From the NCBI RefSeq assembly GCF_035605935.1, contig NZ_DATNGK010000266.1, positions 33,265 through 97,264 of the forward strand: a DNA stretch of 64,000 nt, read 5' to 3'. Position 1 is the first letter of the stretch. The number at the start of each line of letters is the position of its first letter. The stretch is from Actinocrinis sp035605935 (GTDB lineage: Bacteria > Actinomycetota > Actinomycetes > Streptomycetales > Catenulisporaceae). Position numbers and translations under genes: made by a program. Positions 6,636-16,036 of this stretch are shown here, piece after piece. The notes under the pieces are model-generated. The model had not been told where the DNA came from, made no database searches, and saw only the letters and a list, made by a program, of their open reading frames with translations.

Positions 6636-9413
6636 TTAGAACTCTCCGCGGCGCTCGGTCAGGTGGTAGGCCTGGGCGTGCCGGCCGGCCTCGTGGAAGG
6701 CCGCGCGTAGATCCATGAAGTCGTCGCGGCGCGCGGCCCGGGTCAGCATCAAGTCCGCCTCAGCGTCGCAGCCGCGCGTCGCCAGGTTCGAGGCGAGCAC
6801 GACCAGATCAGCGGGCGGCATGCTGGCGCCGAGGTGTTCCAGGTAGCGGTCCGTCTGGTCGGAGGCGCGCACCTGTCGCAGCGTGGCCAGGACGCGGCTG
6901 GGATCGGTACGCGTAGCCAGCGCGGTGATCAACAGCTCCCCAGCGGCTTGCGCTCCCTGCCGCGTCTCCGCGAGCAGCGCCATCGCCTCGACCGCCTCGA
7001 TCGCGGTGGCCTGTGCGGCGAAGCTGTCGAGCAAACTGGCGGCGTCCTGATGCCGGCCAGCCTGAGTGAGCGCGAGCACCGCGGCGCACATCTGGTGCGG
7101 GGCGCCGCGGCCGAGGGCGGCGAAGAGCAGATCAGCCTCCTCATCCCGCTTGGCGGTTCGCAGCACACTGACGGCGTCGATGAACTCCTGCGGCGAGCGG
7201 GCACGCAGCTGCGGATCGAGCAGCGCCGCGGTCGAGCCTGACGTGGCGAGGGCGACCAGCGACCCGGCGATGTCCACCAGCGGCCTGCTGGCGACGCCGT
7301 CGAGCACCCGAGCCGTGTCCTGCTCGCTGCCGGCCTCCCACAGCTCTCGGGCCACCGCCCCGGCCAACTCGGCGGGACCCTTGGCGGCGAGCGTCAGGAC
7401 GTGGTCCGCGTCCGCTTCCCGCTCGGCTGCGCGCAACGCCTCGAGCAGGCCGACGACATAACCGGGTCTGCCGCCGAGCACGCCGAGGATGAGCTTGTCG
7501 GCGTTGGCGGCCTCGCGGTGCCGCCGCAGCACGTCGATGTAGCCGACGGTCGCGGACGGTGGACGGCTGAGCGCGGCGGTGGCGTACGCGTGCACGGCCA
7601 GGTCCCGTTGCCGGCCCGCCTCAAGGTACGAGGAAAGGGCGACCAGCTCGACGTCCGAGTACGCCGGGACGGCGTGGCTGAGCAGCTTGTAGGCGAGGCC
7701 GGGGACCTTGGCGGAGGCCAGGTCGGTGGCGAGGTATGCGGTCAGCGACGGGAACGGGCCCACCGCCTTCTCGGCCGCGCCGAGCAGAGTGTCGATCTCC
7801 GCCAGCGCGCCGGCGTCGGACATGCGGTGCAGCAGCGCGGCGAAGCGGTCCGGCGGCCAGTTGCCGGCGGCGAGCTGTGCGGCGCGGGCGTAGAGCGCGT
7901 AGGAGTAGCGTTCCGCTCCCCCGGCCTCAAGCTCCTCCGCGAGCGTCAGCACCCTGCCTTCCTGCCAGTGCGTGGTGGCTTCGGCCAGCGCCGGGCCGAT
8001 CTCGCTCGGCGCGCCGAGCTCCGAGAGCAGGTCGGCGAAGGGCTCGATCGCGGCGCCGGCCGGGGCGTGTCCGGTGGCCTCGGCGAACAGCAGCGCGGCC
8101 TGCGGCCTGCCGCCGCGCGCCATCAGCGCCCGCACCAGCCGTTTGATGTGGTCGGCCGGCCGGCGCGCGGCCTGCGCCAGCAGCCTGCCGCATTCCTCTC
8201 GGTAGCCGGACTGCACCAGCGCGAGCGTGATCTCAGCGCTTTGATCCGGCGGCCGCAGCAGCGCGACCGACCCGGCCTGGTCGGCCTCGGCCTCGCGGCC
8301 GGCCATTCGCAACACGACCAGCAGCAGCGCGACGTTCGGGGGCAAGCCGCGCGCGGCTACCCCGGCGAGCACCTCGTCGGCCACCTGTCCCCAGCCCGAG
8401 GTGCGCAGCTGCGCGGTCCAGTCGGCCAGGGCCGACGGCGCCATGGTCAGCGCGGCGTCCTGCCCTTCCGGCACCTTGGGCAGATTGTCGGTGTAGGTGC
8501 GATCAGCCGGATCCGGCTCGGCGGTGGAGCGCTCCTGCCCCGGTGCCGCGGCGCTCCCGGCTCCGGTCGCGCCGCTGTTTGCGGTGCCGTTCGCAGTGCC
8601 GTTCGCGGCGCCGGGCCCGGCGGACCCGGCTCCGTTCGCTTCCTGAATGTGTGTATTGCGGAGCAGCAAGACTCTCCGTTCGCCTTGGCCCGGCCACAGC
8701 CGGGGCGTGGGGAACTGATGGGCCGATAGGTCCTGGCCGACTTCATGGTGCAGCGCGGCCAGGTCGAGTGCGTCTCCGGCGTCCGCGACGCCGTGTTGCG
8801 CGGTACGGATCAGCGAGCCGGTGAACGCGGTCAACCGCTGCCCAGACGGCACCCAGGACTTCGCGTCCTTCGCGGTGGCGGCGAGGACCGAGGCACCCGG
8901 CACGGCCTCGAGGATCGCCGGTCCGGTGGAGTGCGTGGGCGGGGTCTCGCCGTCATAGCAGTAGTCGAGGATGACGATGCGGTCGGCGGCGCGGCCGGTG
9001 TCACGCACCAGCGCGGCGACATCCGGGTAGCGCAGCGCGCGGTAGAGCCGGGATTCCGACGAACCGGGCAGTGCGAAGTAGAGATCCGGGTGACGGGGCG
9101 CGGCCAGGGTGTAGCCGGCGAGGTAGAGGATGAGTGCCCCCGTCGCTGCCGCGGCCGCCTCGTAGACGACGTCGAAAACCGTCGCCGCGTCGGGCGGATT
9201 GCGCAGCACGGTGCAGTGCTCCGGGGCGAGGCCGAGCAGCCCGGGATCGGTGAGCAACGCGGACAGTTGTTCGACGTTCTCGGCGACGCCGGGTACCGGT
9301 CCGAGGTCGTCAGTGGGCAGATAGTCGTCCACCGCGATGAGGACCGCGCGCGACGTGCTCGGATCTTGCACTGGCAATGCCGCCCCCTCCCTCTGGGCCG
9401 CCGCAGGGTTCAT
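6636..9413 (-). CDS. Large caspase-like protein with alpha-solenoid, probably a pseudo-protease
   Basis: A 925-residue protein. Residues 20-250 resemble the caspase (peptidase C14) fold of actinobacterial effector proteins: AVLIAVDDY, then GALILYLAGYTL, LYFALPGS, and RIVILDYCYDGE. In active relatives the second motif reads Y-x-G-H-G and the fourth D-C-C-Y-S-G. Here the catalytic His position is Y101 while the Cys, C152, is kept. Residues about 380-925 are Ala/Leu-rich helical repeats resembling TPR-type solenoids, separated from the caspase part by a Gly/Ala/Asn linker (about 255-300). The start at 9413 is chosen because the fold begins soon after and an AGGA box lies upstream; the frame stays open to 9617. 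Probable role: inactive or altered-specificity scaffold in a signalling or defence complex. Fold call is fairly firm; function is inference. Confidence 0.78.
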   Translation of the reverse strand: MNPAAAQREGAALPVQDPSTSRAVLIAVDDYLPTDDLGPVPGVAENVEQLSALLTDPGLLGLAPEHCTVLRNPPDAATVFDVVYEAAAAATGALILYLAGYTLAAPRHPDLYFALPGSSESRLYRALRYPDVAALVRDTGRAADRIVILDYCYDGETPPTHSTGPAILEAVPGASVLAATAKDAKSWVPSGQRLTAFTGSLIRTAQHGVADAGDALDLAALHHEVGQDLSAHQFPTPRLWPGQGERRVLLLRNTHIQEANGAGSAGPGAANGTANGTANSGATGAGSAAAPGQERSTAEPDPADRTYTDNLPKVPEGQDAALTMAPSALADWTAQLRTSGWGQVADEVLAGVAARGLPPNVALLLVVLRMAGREAEADQAGSVALLRPPDQSAEITLALVQSGYREECGRLLAQAARRPADHIKRLVRALMARGGRPQAALLFAEATGHAPAGAAIEPFADLLSELGAPSEIGPALAEATTHWQEGRVLTLAEELEAGGAERYSYALYARAAQLAAGNWPPDRFAALLHRMSDAGALAEIDTLLGAAEKAVGPFPSLTAYLATDLASAKVPGLAYKLLSHAVPAYSDVELVALSSYLEAGRQRDLAVHAYATAALSRPPSATVGYIDVLRRHREAANADKLILGVLGGRPGYVVGLLEALRAAEREADADHVLTLAAKGPAELAGAVARELWEAGSEQDTARVLDGVASRPLVDIAGSLVALATSGSTAALLDPQLRARSPQEFIDAVSVLRTAKRDEEADLLFAALGRGAPHQMCAAVLALTQAGRHQDAASLLDSFAAQATAIEAVEAMALLAETRQGAQAAGELLITALATRTDPSRVLATLRQVRASDQTDRYLEHLGASMPPADLVVLASNLATRGCDAEADLMLTRAARRDDFMDLRAAFHEAGRHAQAYHLTERRGEF

Positions 9414-9463
9414 CAGATGATCCTGCAACGCGACGGTAAAATCCGATGCCCATTCGAGCCGCT

Positions 9464-9479
9464 GTAACCGAGCCGTTAC
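9464..9479. promoter_or_regulatory. Inverted repeat GTAAC-N6-GTTAC
   Basis: Five-base arms at 9464-9468 and 9475-9479 flank CGAGCC. The site lies about 50 bases upstream of the caspase-like gene start and could be a dimer operator. Short arms make chance occurrence possible. Confidence 0.3.
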
Positions 9480-9852
9480 CGCTGTTGGGCATTGGGATCG
9501 ATCCCACAGTGTAGGCACAGTTGAGCCCGCGAATGTCGCGCCCTGAAGAATACCGCGTGCGCCCATGAAAGCCGGGAAATCAACCACGGTGCGTTCTTGC
9601 GATACTTCTGCGCGCAATAAGCTGTTTTGCCCTTAGTGTCGCTTTACTCTGCGCCGAATCCGATCACCCTCGGCTCACTGGCAGGTGAACGTGAATGTGG
9701 CTCGGGTTTTTCCGGCTCTTCCGGACGGGCGTTCGAGCCGGTGTTCGGCCTGCGACGCGGCAGAACACCACTCTCTTGACGTTAGTTGTCCGCGACCACA
9801 TACTCCCAACCACCACCCCGAAGCTCAGCGGTTGCGGAGTCGGCAACGGCTC

Positions 9853-9864
9853 GGAAACGTTTCC
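9853..9864. promoter_or_regulatory. LacI/CcpA-type palindromic operator
   Basis: GGAAACGTTTCC is a perfect 12-bp palindrome with the central CG dyad typical of LacI-family operators. It lies 131 bases ahead of the GH16 start in the divergent promoter region. It differs from the arabinose-locus operator at 46156, so a different LacI-family member, not encoded in the window, is expected to bind. Confidence 0.6.
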
Positions 9865-9995
9865 AAGCGCGGCTGGTCCGTGTCTCGTTTCCGACCTGCG
9901 GACGCCTTGAGCGCGAGCGCACAGAACCCAATACTGCTCGGACGGCTCGGCGCGGCCTGACGGGTGCAGGCGTCCAACGCGAGAGGTCGCATGCC

Positions 9996-11390
9996 ATGAT
10001 CGAAGAGACGCGAGGTCGCGCCAATCCCCCTGACCCCGCCGTACCCACCTCATCCACCCACACCCACTCCACCACTACGCGCCGATCGCGCGTCACGCGG
10101 CTGCTGCCCGGCCGCTGGTCCCGGCTGATCGCCGCCGGGGCGGCCGTCGCGCTGGTCGGACTGTTCACCGTCGCGACCACCCAGGCGAACGCGGCGCTGC
10201 CCGGCCCGCCCTCGGGCTGGACGCAGGTTTTCGCCGACGATTTCAACGGCTCCAACGGCAGCGGCATCGACGGACAGTGGATGTACGACACCGGCCAGGG
10301 CGTCTGGGGTACCGGTGAGATCGAGAACATGACCAACTCCACCGCCAACGTCCACCTGGACGGCGCGGGCAACCTCGACATCACCGCGCTCGGTTCCGGA
10401 AGCAACTGGACCTCCGGCCGGGTGCAGACCACCAGCGCGAACGTCGGCGCGCCGGCCGGCGGCAAGCTGGAGGTCACCGCTTCGCTTCAGCAACCGACCG
10501 GCGGCCTCGGCTACTGGCCGGCGTTCTGGATGCTCGGTCCGGGTCAATGGCCTGAGAACGGCGAGATCGACATCATGGAGGACGTCAACGCGCTCTCCGA
10601 GGTGGCGGGCACCATCCACTGCGGCGTCTCCCCCGGCGGACCGTGCAACGAGGGCAACGGAATCGGCAGCGGGCTGCGCGGATGCGGCGGCTGCCAGTCC
10701 GGCTTCCACACCTACACGATGATCCTCGACCGCACGAACACCTCGAACGAGTCGATCACCTTCTACCTCGACGGCGCGTCGTACTTCACCGTCACCGAGG
10801 GGCAGGTCGGCGCCTCGACCTGGCAGCAGGCCTTCGACCACAACCTGTCGATCATCTTCGACTTGGCGATCGGCGGGGCGTTCCCCAACGGCGTGTGCGG
10901 CTGCTCGACGCCGACTGGCTCGACCGCGTCCGGCGGCACGATGCGGGTCGACTACGTCGCCGCGTACACCACTAACGGCAGCGGCGGCCCGCCGCCTCCG
11001 CCGCCCGGCTCCGGCGCGGTGACCCTCGCCTACAACGGCCTGTGCCTCGACGTGCGTGGTGCCAACAGCGCCAACTTCACGCCAGTCCAGGTCTACACCT
11101 GCAACGGCACCAACGCGCAGCAGTGGAACTTCGTCCAAGCCGGCTCCACGCTGCACGCACTCGGTAAGTGCCTCGATATCAACGGAGGCGGGACGGCCAA
11201 CGGCACGACCGTGGATCTGTACGACTGCAATAACACGGCCGCGCAGGTCTTCATCCCGCAGTCCAACGGGTCGCTCTACAACCCGCAGTCCAACAAGTGT
11301 CTCGACGACACGGGTTGGGGCGGCTCTGGGACGCAAACCGAGATCTGGGATTGCACCGGTAACTCCAACCAGAAGTGGAATCTGCCCTGA
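9996..11390 (+). CDS. Secreted GH16 endo-beta-1,3-glucanase with ricin-type lectin domain
   Basis: A 464-residue secreted glycosidase. A basic N-terminus of about 43 residues leads into a hydrophobic signal segment and a likely cleavage after ANA near residue 66. The GH16 catalytic domain spans about 70-325 and carries the signature E190-I-D-I-M-E195, where the first Glu is nucleophile and the last is acid/base. WPAFWMLG, just before, forms the substrate cleft. A Gly/Pro linker leads to a C-terminal ricin B-lectin (CBM13) domain from about 340, with QxW-type QQWNF and QKWNL repeats. The long form is typical of actinomycete laminarinases that cut beta-1,3-glucans such as fungal wall glucan. 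The ATG at 9996 has GAGAGG upstream. Its stop overlaps the GH3 start (TGATG). Confidence 0.9.
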   Translation: MIEETRGRANPPDPAVPTSSTHTHSTTTRRSRVTRLLPGRWSRLIAAGAAVALVGLFTVATTQANAALPGPPSGWTQVFADDFNGSNGSGIDGQWMYDTGQGVWGTGEIENMTNSTANVHLDGAGNLDITALGSGSNWTSGRVQTTSANVGAPAGGKLEVTASLQQPTGGLGYWPAFWMLGPGQWPENGEIDIMEDVNALSEVAGTIHCGVSPGGPCNEGNGIGSGLRGCGGCQSGFHTYTMILDRTNTSNESITFYLDGASYFTVTEGQVGASTWQQAFDHNLSIIFDLAIGGAFPNGVCGCSTPTGSTASGGTMRVDYVAAYTTNGSGGPPPPPPGSGAVTLAYNGLCLDVRGANSANFTPVQVYTCNGTNAQQWNFVQAGSTLHALGKCLDINGGGTANGTTVDLYDCNNTAAQVFIPQSNGSLYNPQSNKCLDDTGWGGSGTQTEIWDCTGNSNQKWNLP

Positions 11391-14300
11391 TGTTCTCCCC
11401 CGTCGCTGATCGCAGCCGATCTCGGGCGCGGCGGCGAGCCATCGTGTACGCCGCGGTGCTCGCCCTCCTCGCGGGCCTGCTCGGGCTGGGATTCCAGCGG
11501 ATCGCCGTGGCCGACACGGCCGCCGATACGAACATCGCACTCGGCGCCGAAGCCACCGCCTCCTCGGTCCAGGGGGCCGACACGCCGGCCTCCGCCGCCG
11601 TGGACGGCGACTCGACCACGCGGTGGTCTTCCGCGTGGAGCGATCCGCAATGGCTGCAAGTAGATCTCGGCGCGAACGCGGCGATCAGCGGCTTCTCGAT
11701 CCAGTGGGAAGCCGCCTTCGCCACCGCGTACCACATCGAGGTCTCCAGCGACGCGACGACGTGGTCGCAGGTCTCTGCGACCACGTCGGGCGCCGGCGGC
11801 ACCGAGTCCGTCTCGGTGCCGTCCGGCACCACCGGCCGCTACGTGCGGCTGACCGGCACCGCGCGCACCACCATCGGCGGCGCGCAGTACGGCTATTCGA
11901 TCTTTGAGTTCCAGGTGCTCGGGCACTTCACCCAGCAGGCAGTGAGTACGAGCACTGACGCGGTCAGTCTGCAGCAGGGCACGTCGATAGACCTGCCGGT
12001 GAAGCTGAACACGGCCTCGACCGCACCGGTCACCGTGGACTACGCGACCACCGACGGCAGCGCGGTGGCCGGCGCCGACTACACCGCGGCCGCCGGGACG
12101 CTGACCTTCGCGGCGGGTCAGACCTCGCAGACGATCCATCTGGTCGCGCTACCGAACGCGCTGCACGCGCCGACCAAGACCTTCAGCGTGACGCTGGCGA
12201 ACGCGAGCCCGTCCGGGACCGCGATCGGCCCGCGTGCCACCACGACTGTCAGTATCCTGAACAACAATCCGGTGCCCAGCGACGGGGCGGTGGCGACCGT
12301 CGACGACTTCGAGGGCACGGTCCCATTCAGCAGCGGCAATCCGGGCATCTTCACCTTCTCCTCCGACGCCGCATCGACGCCCACGCTCACCCAGGTCGCG
12401 GCCGCTGACCGGCCCGGCGCCGCGAGCGGCAACCACGCGTTGCAGGTCTCTTACAAGATCAGCGGCTGGGGCGGGTTCTCGCACGACCTGGCCGCGGCGC
12501 AGGACTGGAGCGCCTATGACGGCTTCAGCTTCTGGGTCAAGGGCACCGGTTCGGGCCAGAAGGTCGAGTTCGAGGTCAAGATGGGCGGCGCGGACGCAGA
12601 GCACGCCGAGCTGTGGCAGTCCTTCTTCACCGACGACGTCAACGGCTGGAAGAAGGTGCAGGTCGGTTTCGCGAACCTGAAGAAGCGGGCCGACTACCAG
12701 CCCTCTGGCGCACCGAACTCCGCGCAGATCTCGCTGGCCAGCATGTGGGGTTATGCGGTCAATCTGCCCGGCAACTCCACGAACACACTGCGGTTCGACG
12801 ACTTCCAGGTCTACCAGTCGCTGCAGACCATCCAGGACTTCGAGGGCGCGAACCCGATCACGGACACCAATGGCGCGCTCGCGAACACCGGCGCGTTCTC
12901 CTGGGGCGGCGATACCAACAGCACCCCGACGCTGAGCATCGCGCAGCTCGACCGGCCGGGCGTGACCAACAACCACGTGCTGCGCGGCGCCTGGGTCTCC
13001 GACAGCAGCTACGGCGGCATGAGCTACGACCTGGCGACGAACACGCCGCAGGACTGGAGCCCCTACGCCGGCATCGAGTTCTGGTTCTACGGCCACAACC
13101 CAAGCAATGACGCGGTGCCCGGCTCCGGCGCCAAATACGAGTTCGAAGTGAAGATGGGCGGCGCGGACGGCGAGCACGCCGAGCTGTGGCAGACCTTCTT
13201 CACCGACGACTGGCAGGGCTGGCACCTGATCCAAGTGCCGTTCTCCTCGCTCAAGCGGCGCACCGACTTCCAGCCCTCCGGCGCGCCCGGCAACACCACG
13301 ATCGACCTGACCACGATGCGCGGCTTCGCCCTCACCGAGCCGGCCGGCACGACCAACGGCGAGTTCGACGTGGACCAGTTCGCGGTCTACGGAATCAACA
13401 CCGGGACCCTTGGTGCGCACGTGAGCACCGCTCAGGCCGTCTACGCGGTCAACCCCGGCGGCACCGCCACGGTCGGTGTGACGCTGACGACTGACGGCGG
13501 CAAGGCGTTGGATCACGACGTGACCGTCAACTACGCGCTCGGCGGCGCAAGCGCGGCAGCCGGCACGGACTACACCGATGCCAGCGGCAGCCTCACCTTC
13601 GCCACCGGTTCGGCCTCGGGCAGCACCCAGTCCTTCACGGTGCAGACGCTGCCGAACACGGCCGCCTCGACCGCGAAGACGATCCCGATCCAGCTGACGC
13701 CCACCGGCGCCGACGTGACCGCGGACAACCCGGTGGTGGTCATCAACGCGCACGGGCTGCCATATCTGGACTCTTCGCTGCCGGTCGCCAAGCGCGTGCA
13801 GGATCTGCTTTCGCGGATGACGCTGGATCAGAAGATCGGCCAGATGACGCAGGCGGAGCGCGGTGACCTGGCGCATCAGTCGGACATCACCGGAGCGGCG
13901 CTCGGCTCGCTGCTGAGCGGCGGCGGCTCGACGCCGACCCCGAACACGGCGCAGGCCTGGGCCGACATGATCGATTCCTTCCAGGCGCGGGCGCAGGCCA
14001 CGGCGCTGCAGATCCCGCTGATCTACGGCGAGGACTCAGTACACGGAGACAACAACCTGGTCGGCGCGACGGTCTTCCCGCAGAACATCGCGATGGGCGC
14101 GACGCGTGACCCGGCGCTGGTGAAGCAGGACGGCCAGATCACCGCGACCGAGACCCGCGCGACCGGCGTCACTTGGGCCTTCTCGCCCTGCCTGTGCGTG
14201 GCGCGGGACGAACGCTGGGGCCGCACGTACGAGTCCTTCGGCGAGGACCCGGCGCTGGTCACCCAGATGGAGACCATCATCGACGGCCTGCAAGGGGACG

Positions 14301-15961
14301 GCGCGCTGAACAAGGACACCAGCGTGCTGGCGACGGCGAAGCACTTCGTCGGTGACGGCGGCACGACCTACGGCTCGTCGACCACGGGCTCGTACAAGAT
14401 CGACCAAGGCGTCACTCAGGTGACGCAGGCTCAGCTGCAAGCGCTGTACCTGGCGCCGTTCCAGGCGGCCGTGCAGCAGCACGAGGTCGGCTCGGTCATG
14501 CCGTCCTATTCGAGCCTGCAGATCATCGGCAAGGACGCCGCGCCGATCAAGATGCATGCCCGCGCCGACATGATCGCCGGAGTGCTCAAGCAGCAGTACG
14601 GCTTCTCCGGGTTCGTGATCAGCGACTGGCAGGCCATCAACCAGCTCGGCCCGGACTACGAGACCGACATCGAGACCTCGATCAACGCCGGCCTCGACAT
14701 GATCATGGTGCCGGACCAGTACACGACCTTCGAGAACGACCTGAAGGACCTGGTGACCAAGGGCCTGGTGGCGCAGTCCCGGATCGACGACGCGGTCAGC
14801 AGGATCCTGACCCAGAAGTTCCGGCTTGGCCTGTTCGAGCAGCCGTACGCGGACCGGACCAACGCCTCGACCATCGGTGACGCGGCGCACCGGGCCGTGG
14901 CGCGGCAGGCGGCGGCCGAGTCGCAGGTGCTGCTCAAGAACGCGGCCGGAGCGGACGGGAAGGCAGCGCTGCCGTTGTCCTCGACCGCGAACATCTATGT
15001 CGCCGGAAGCAACGCCGACAATCTCGGCAACCAGGTAGGCGGCTGGACGGTCACCTGGCAGGGCGCCTCGGGCAACACGGACGTGGGCACCACCATCTAC
15101 CAGGGCATGCAAGCCGATGCGCCGAACGCGCACTTCACTTACTCGAAGGACGCCTCGGCTCCTACTACGGGCTCTGATGTCGGCGTCGTCGTGGTCGGCG
15201 AAACGCCATACGCCGAGGGCGTGGGCGACGTCGGCAACGGCCACACGCTCGACCTGACGGCGGCCGACAAGGCAGCCGTGGACAAGGTCTGCGCGGCGAT
15301 GAAGTGCGTGGTGCTGGTCGTTTCCGGCCGGCCGATGAACATCGCGCCGATTCAGGCCGAGGCAACCGCGATCGTGGCCTCGTGGCTGCCCGGCTCGGAG
15401 GGCGAGGGTGTCGCCGACACGCTGTTCGGCAAGTCCGCGTTCACCGGCCGGCTGCCCGATACCTGGGCCAAGCAGGTGGACACCACCACTTCGCCTGTGG
15501 ACGTTGGCGTACCGCATACGACTGGAACGTACGACCCGCTGTACCCGTATGGCTGGGGCCTGCGGACCGACTCGGAGAAGGCACGCGTTACCGCAGTGCG
15601 CGATGCGTTGGCCAAGCAGCCCAGCTTCATCGCGCAGTTTGGTGCGGTATCGCTCAGCGCGCTGCTGGCAGCAAAGGGCAACTGGAACGCGGACGGCTCG
15701 GTACGTAACCAGACAGTGGCGCTGGTGCTGATCGGACTCGCCTCCCCAGCCGTCTCCGGTACCTCGCCCGCAGCGGAGCAGAACGCGAACCTGCTGGTCT
15801 CGGTCGTGCGCGACTTCGCACAGCAGGCGATCACGGCGGGCGGAGCGGCGGCCATGACGAAGACCGCGGCGACGACGGCCGACGCCGAGCACGCCCTGCT
15901 CAGCGGCGAAGCGGAAGCGGCGATCAGCGGGTTGACCAAGGCGATGCTCACCGCGAAGTAG
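11390..15961 (+). CDS. Secreted multi-domain GH3 beta-glucosidase
   Basis: A 1523-residue protein. After a basic start and signal segment (about 17-42) come a discoidin/F5-8C domain (about 48-177), a Calx-beta domain (188-292), two tandem CBM11-like modules (about 304-480 and 482-668) that repeat DDFEG and EFEVKMGGAD blocks, and a second Calx-beta domain (677-785). The GH3 N-domain follows (from about 790) with ERWGRTYESFGEDP, KHF and the nucleophile D1079 in FVISDW. The GH3 C-domain (about 1190-1400) and a helical tail end the protein. Translation is coupled to the upstream GH16 gene by a one-base overlap. Together they would cut beta-glucan and remove glucose from oligosaccharide ends outside the cell. 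About twice the usual GH3 length because of the N-terminal modules. Confidence 0.92.
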   Translation: MFSPVADRSRSRARRRAIVYAAVLALLAGLLGLGFQRIAVADTAADTNIALGAEATASSVQGADTPASAAVDGDSTTRWSSAWSDPQWLQVDLGANAAISGFSIQWEAAFATAYHIEVSSDATTWSQVSATTSGAGGTESVSVPSGTTGRYVRLTGTARTTIGGAQYGYSIFEFQVLGHFTQQAVSTSTDAVSLQQGTSIDLPVKLNTASTAPVTVDYATTDGSAVAGADYTAAAGTLTFAAGQTSQTIHLVALPNALHAPTKTFSVTLANASPSGTAIGPRATTTVSILNNNPVPSDGAVATVDDFEGTVPFSSGNPGIFTFSSDAASTPTLTQVAAADRPGAASGNHALQVSYKISGWGGFSHDLAAAQDWSAYDGFSFWVKGTGSGQKVEFEVKMGGADAEHAELWQSFFTDDVNGWKKVQVGFANLKKRADYQPSGAPNSAQISLASMWGYAVNLPGNSTNTLRFDDFQVYQSLQTIQDFEGANPITDTNGALANTGAFSWGGDTNSTPTLSIAQLDRPGVTNNHVLRGAWVSDSSYGGMSYDLATNTPQDWSPYAGIEFWFYGHNPSNDAVPGSGAKYEFEVKMGGADGEHAELWQTFFTDDWQGWHLIQVPFSSLKRRTDFQPSGAPGNTTIDLTTMRGFALTEPAGTTNGEFDVDQFAVYGINTGTLGAHVSTAQAVYAVNPGGTATVGVTLTTDGGKALDHDVTVNYALGGASAAAGTDYTDASGSLTFATGSASGSTQSFTVQTLPNTAASTAKTIPIQLTPTGADVTADNPVVVINAHGLPYLDSSLPVAKRVQDLLSRMTLDQKIGQMTQAERGDLAHQSDITGAALGSLLSGGGSTPTPNTAQAWADMIDSFQARAQATALQIPLIYGEDSVHGDNNLVGATVFPQNIAMGATRDPALVKQDGQITATETRATGVTWAFSPCLCVARDERWGRTYESFGEDPALVTQMETIIDGLQGDGALNKDTSVLATAKHFVGDGGTTYGSSTTGSYKIDQGVTQVTQAQLQALYLAPFQAAVQQHEVGSVMPSYSSLQIIGKDAAPIKMHARADMIAGVLKQQYGFSGFVISDWQAINQLGPDYETDIETSINAGLDMIMVPDQYTTFENDLKDLVTKGLVAQSRIDDAVSRILTQKFRLGLFEQPYADRTNASTIGDAAHRAVARQAAAESQVLLKNAAGADGKAALPLSSTANIYVAGSNADNLGNQVGGWTVTWQGASGNTDVGTTIYQGMQADAPNAHFTYSKDASAPTTGSDVGVVVVGETPYAEGVGDVGNGHTLDLTAADKAAVDKVCAAMKCVVLVVSGRPMNIAPIQAEATAIVASWLPGSEGEGVADTLFGKSAFTGRLPDTWAKQVDTTTSPVDVGVPHTTGTYDPLYPYGWGLRTDSEKARVTAVRDALAKQPSFIAQFGAVSLSALLAAKGNWNADGSVRNQTVALVLIGLASPAVSGTSPAAEQNANLLVSVVRDFAQQAITAGGAAAMTKTAATTADAEHALLSGEAEAAISGLTKAMLTAK

Positions 15962-16003
15962 TCGCTCACCGCGCGGACAGTGCTCATCGAGAAGAAGGGA
16001 CCT

Positions 16004-16033
16004 ACGGGCGGCGTCCGGTCGGGCGCCGCCCGT
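16004..16033 (+). terminator. Hairpin terminator after the GH3 gene
   Basis: Arms ACGGGCGGCG (16004-16013) and CGCCGCCCGT (16024-16033) are perfectly complementary with a 10-base loop, 43 bases past the GH3 stop codon. It ends three bases before the next start codon, so it could also affect translation of that gene. Confidence 0.72.
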
Positions 16034-16036
16034 ACC

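Larger units (their letters stand above)
9414..9995. other. Divergent promoter region between caspase-like and GH16 genes
   Basis: No gene is supported in these 582 bases; short frames lack ribosome sites and family resemblance. The region must hold promoters for both flanking genes. Two dyads are visible: GTAAC-N6-GTTAC at 9464-9479, near the caspase-like gene, and the perfect GGAAACGTTTCC palindrome at 9853-9864 near the glycosidase operon. Confidence 0.6.
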
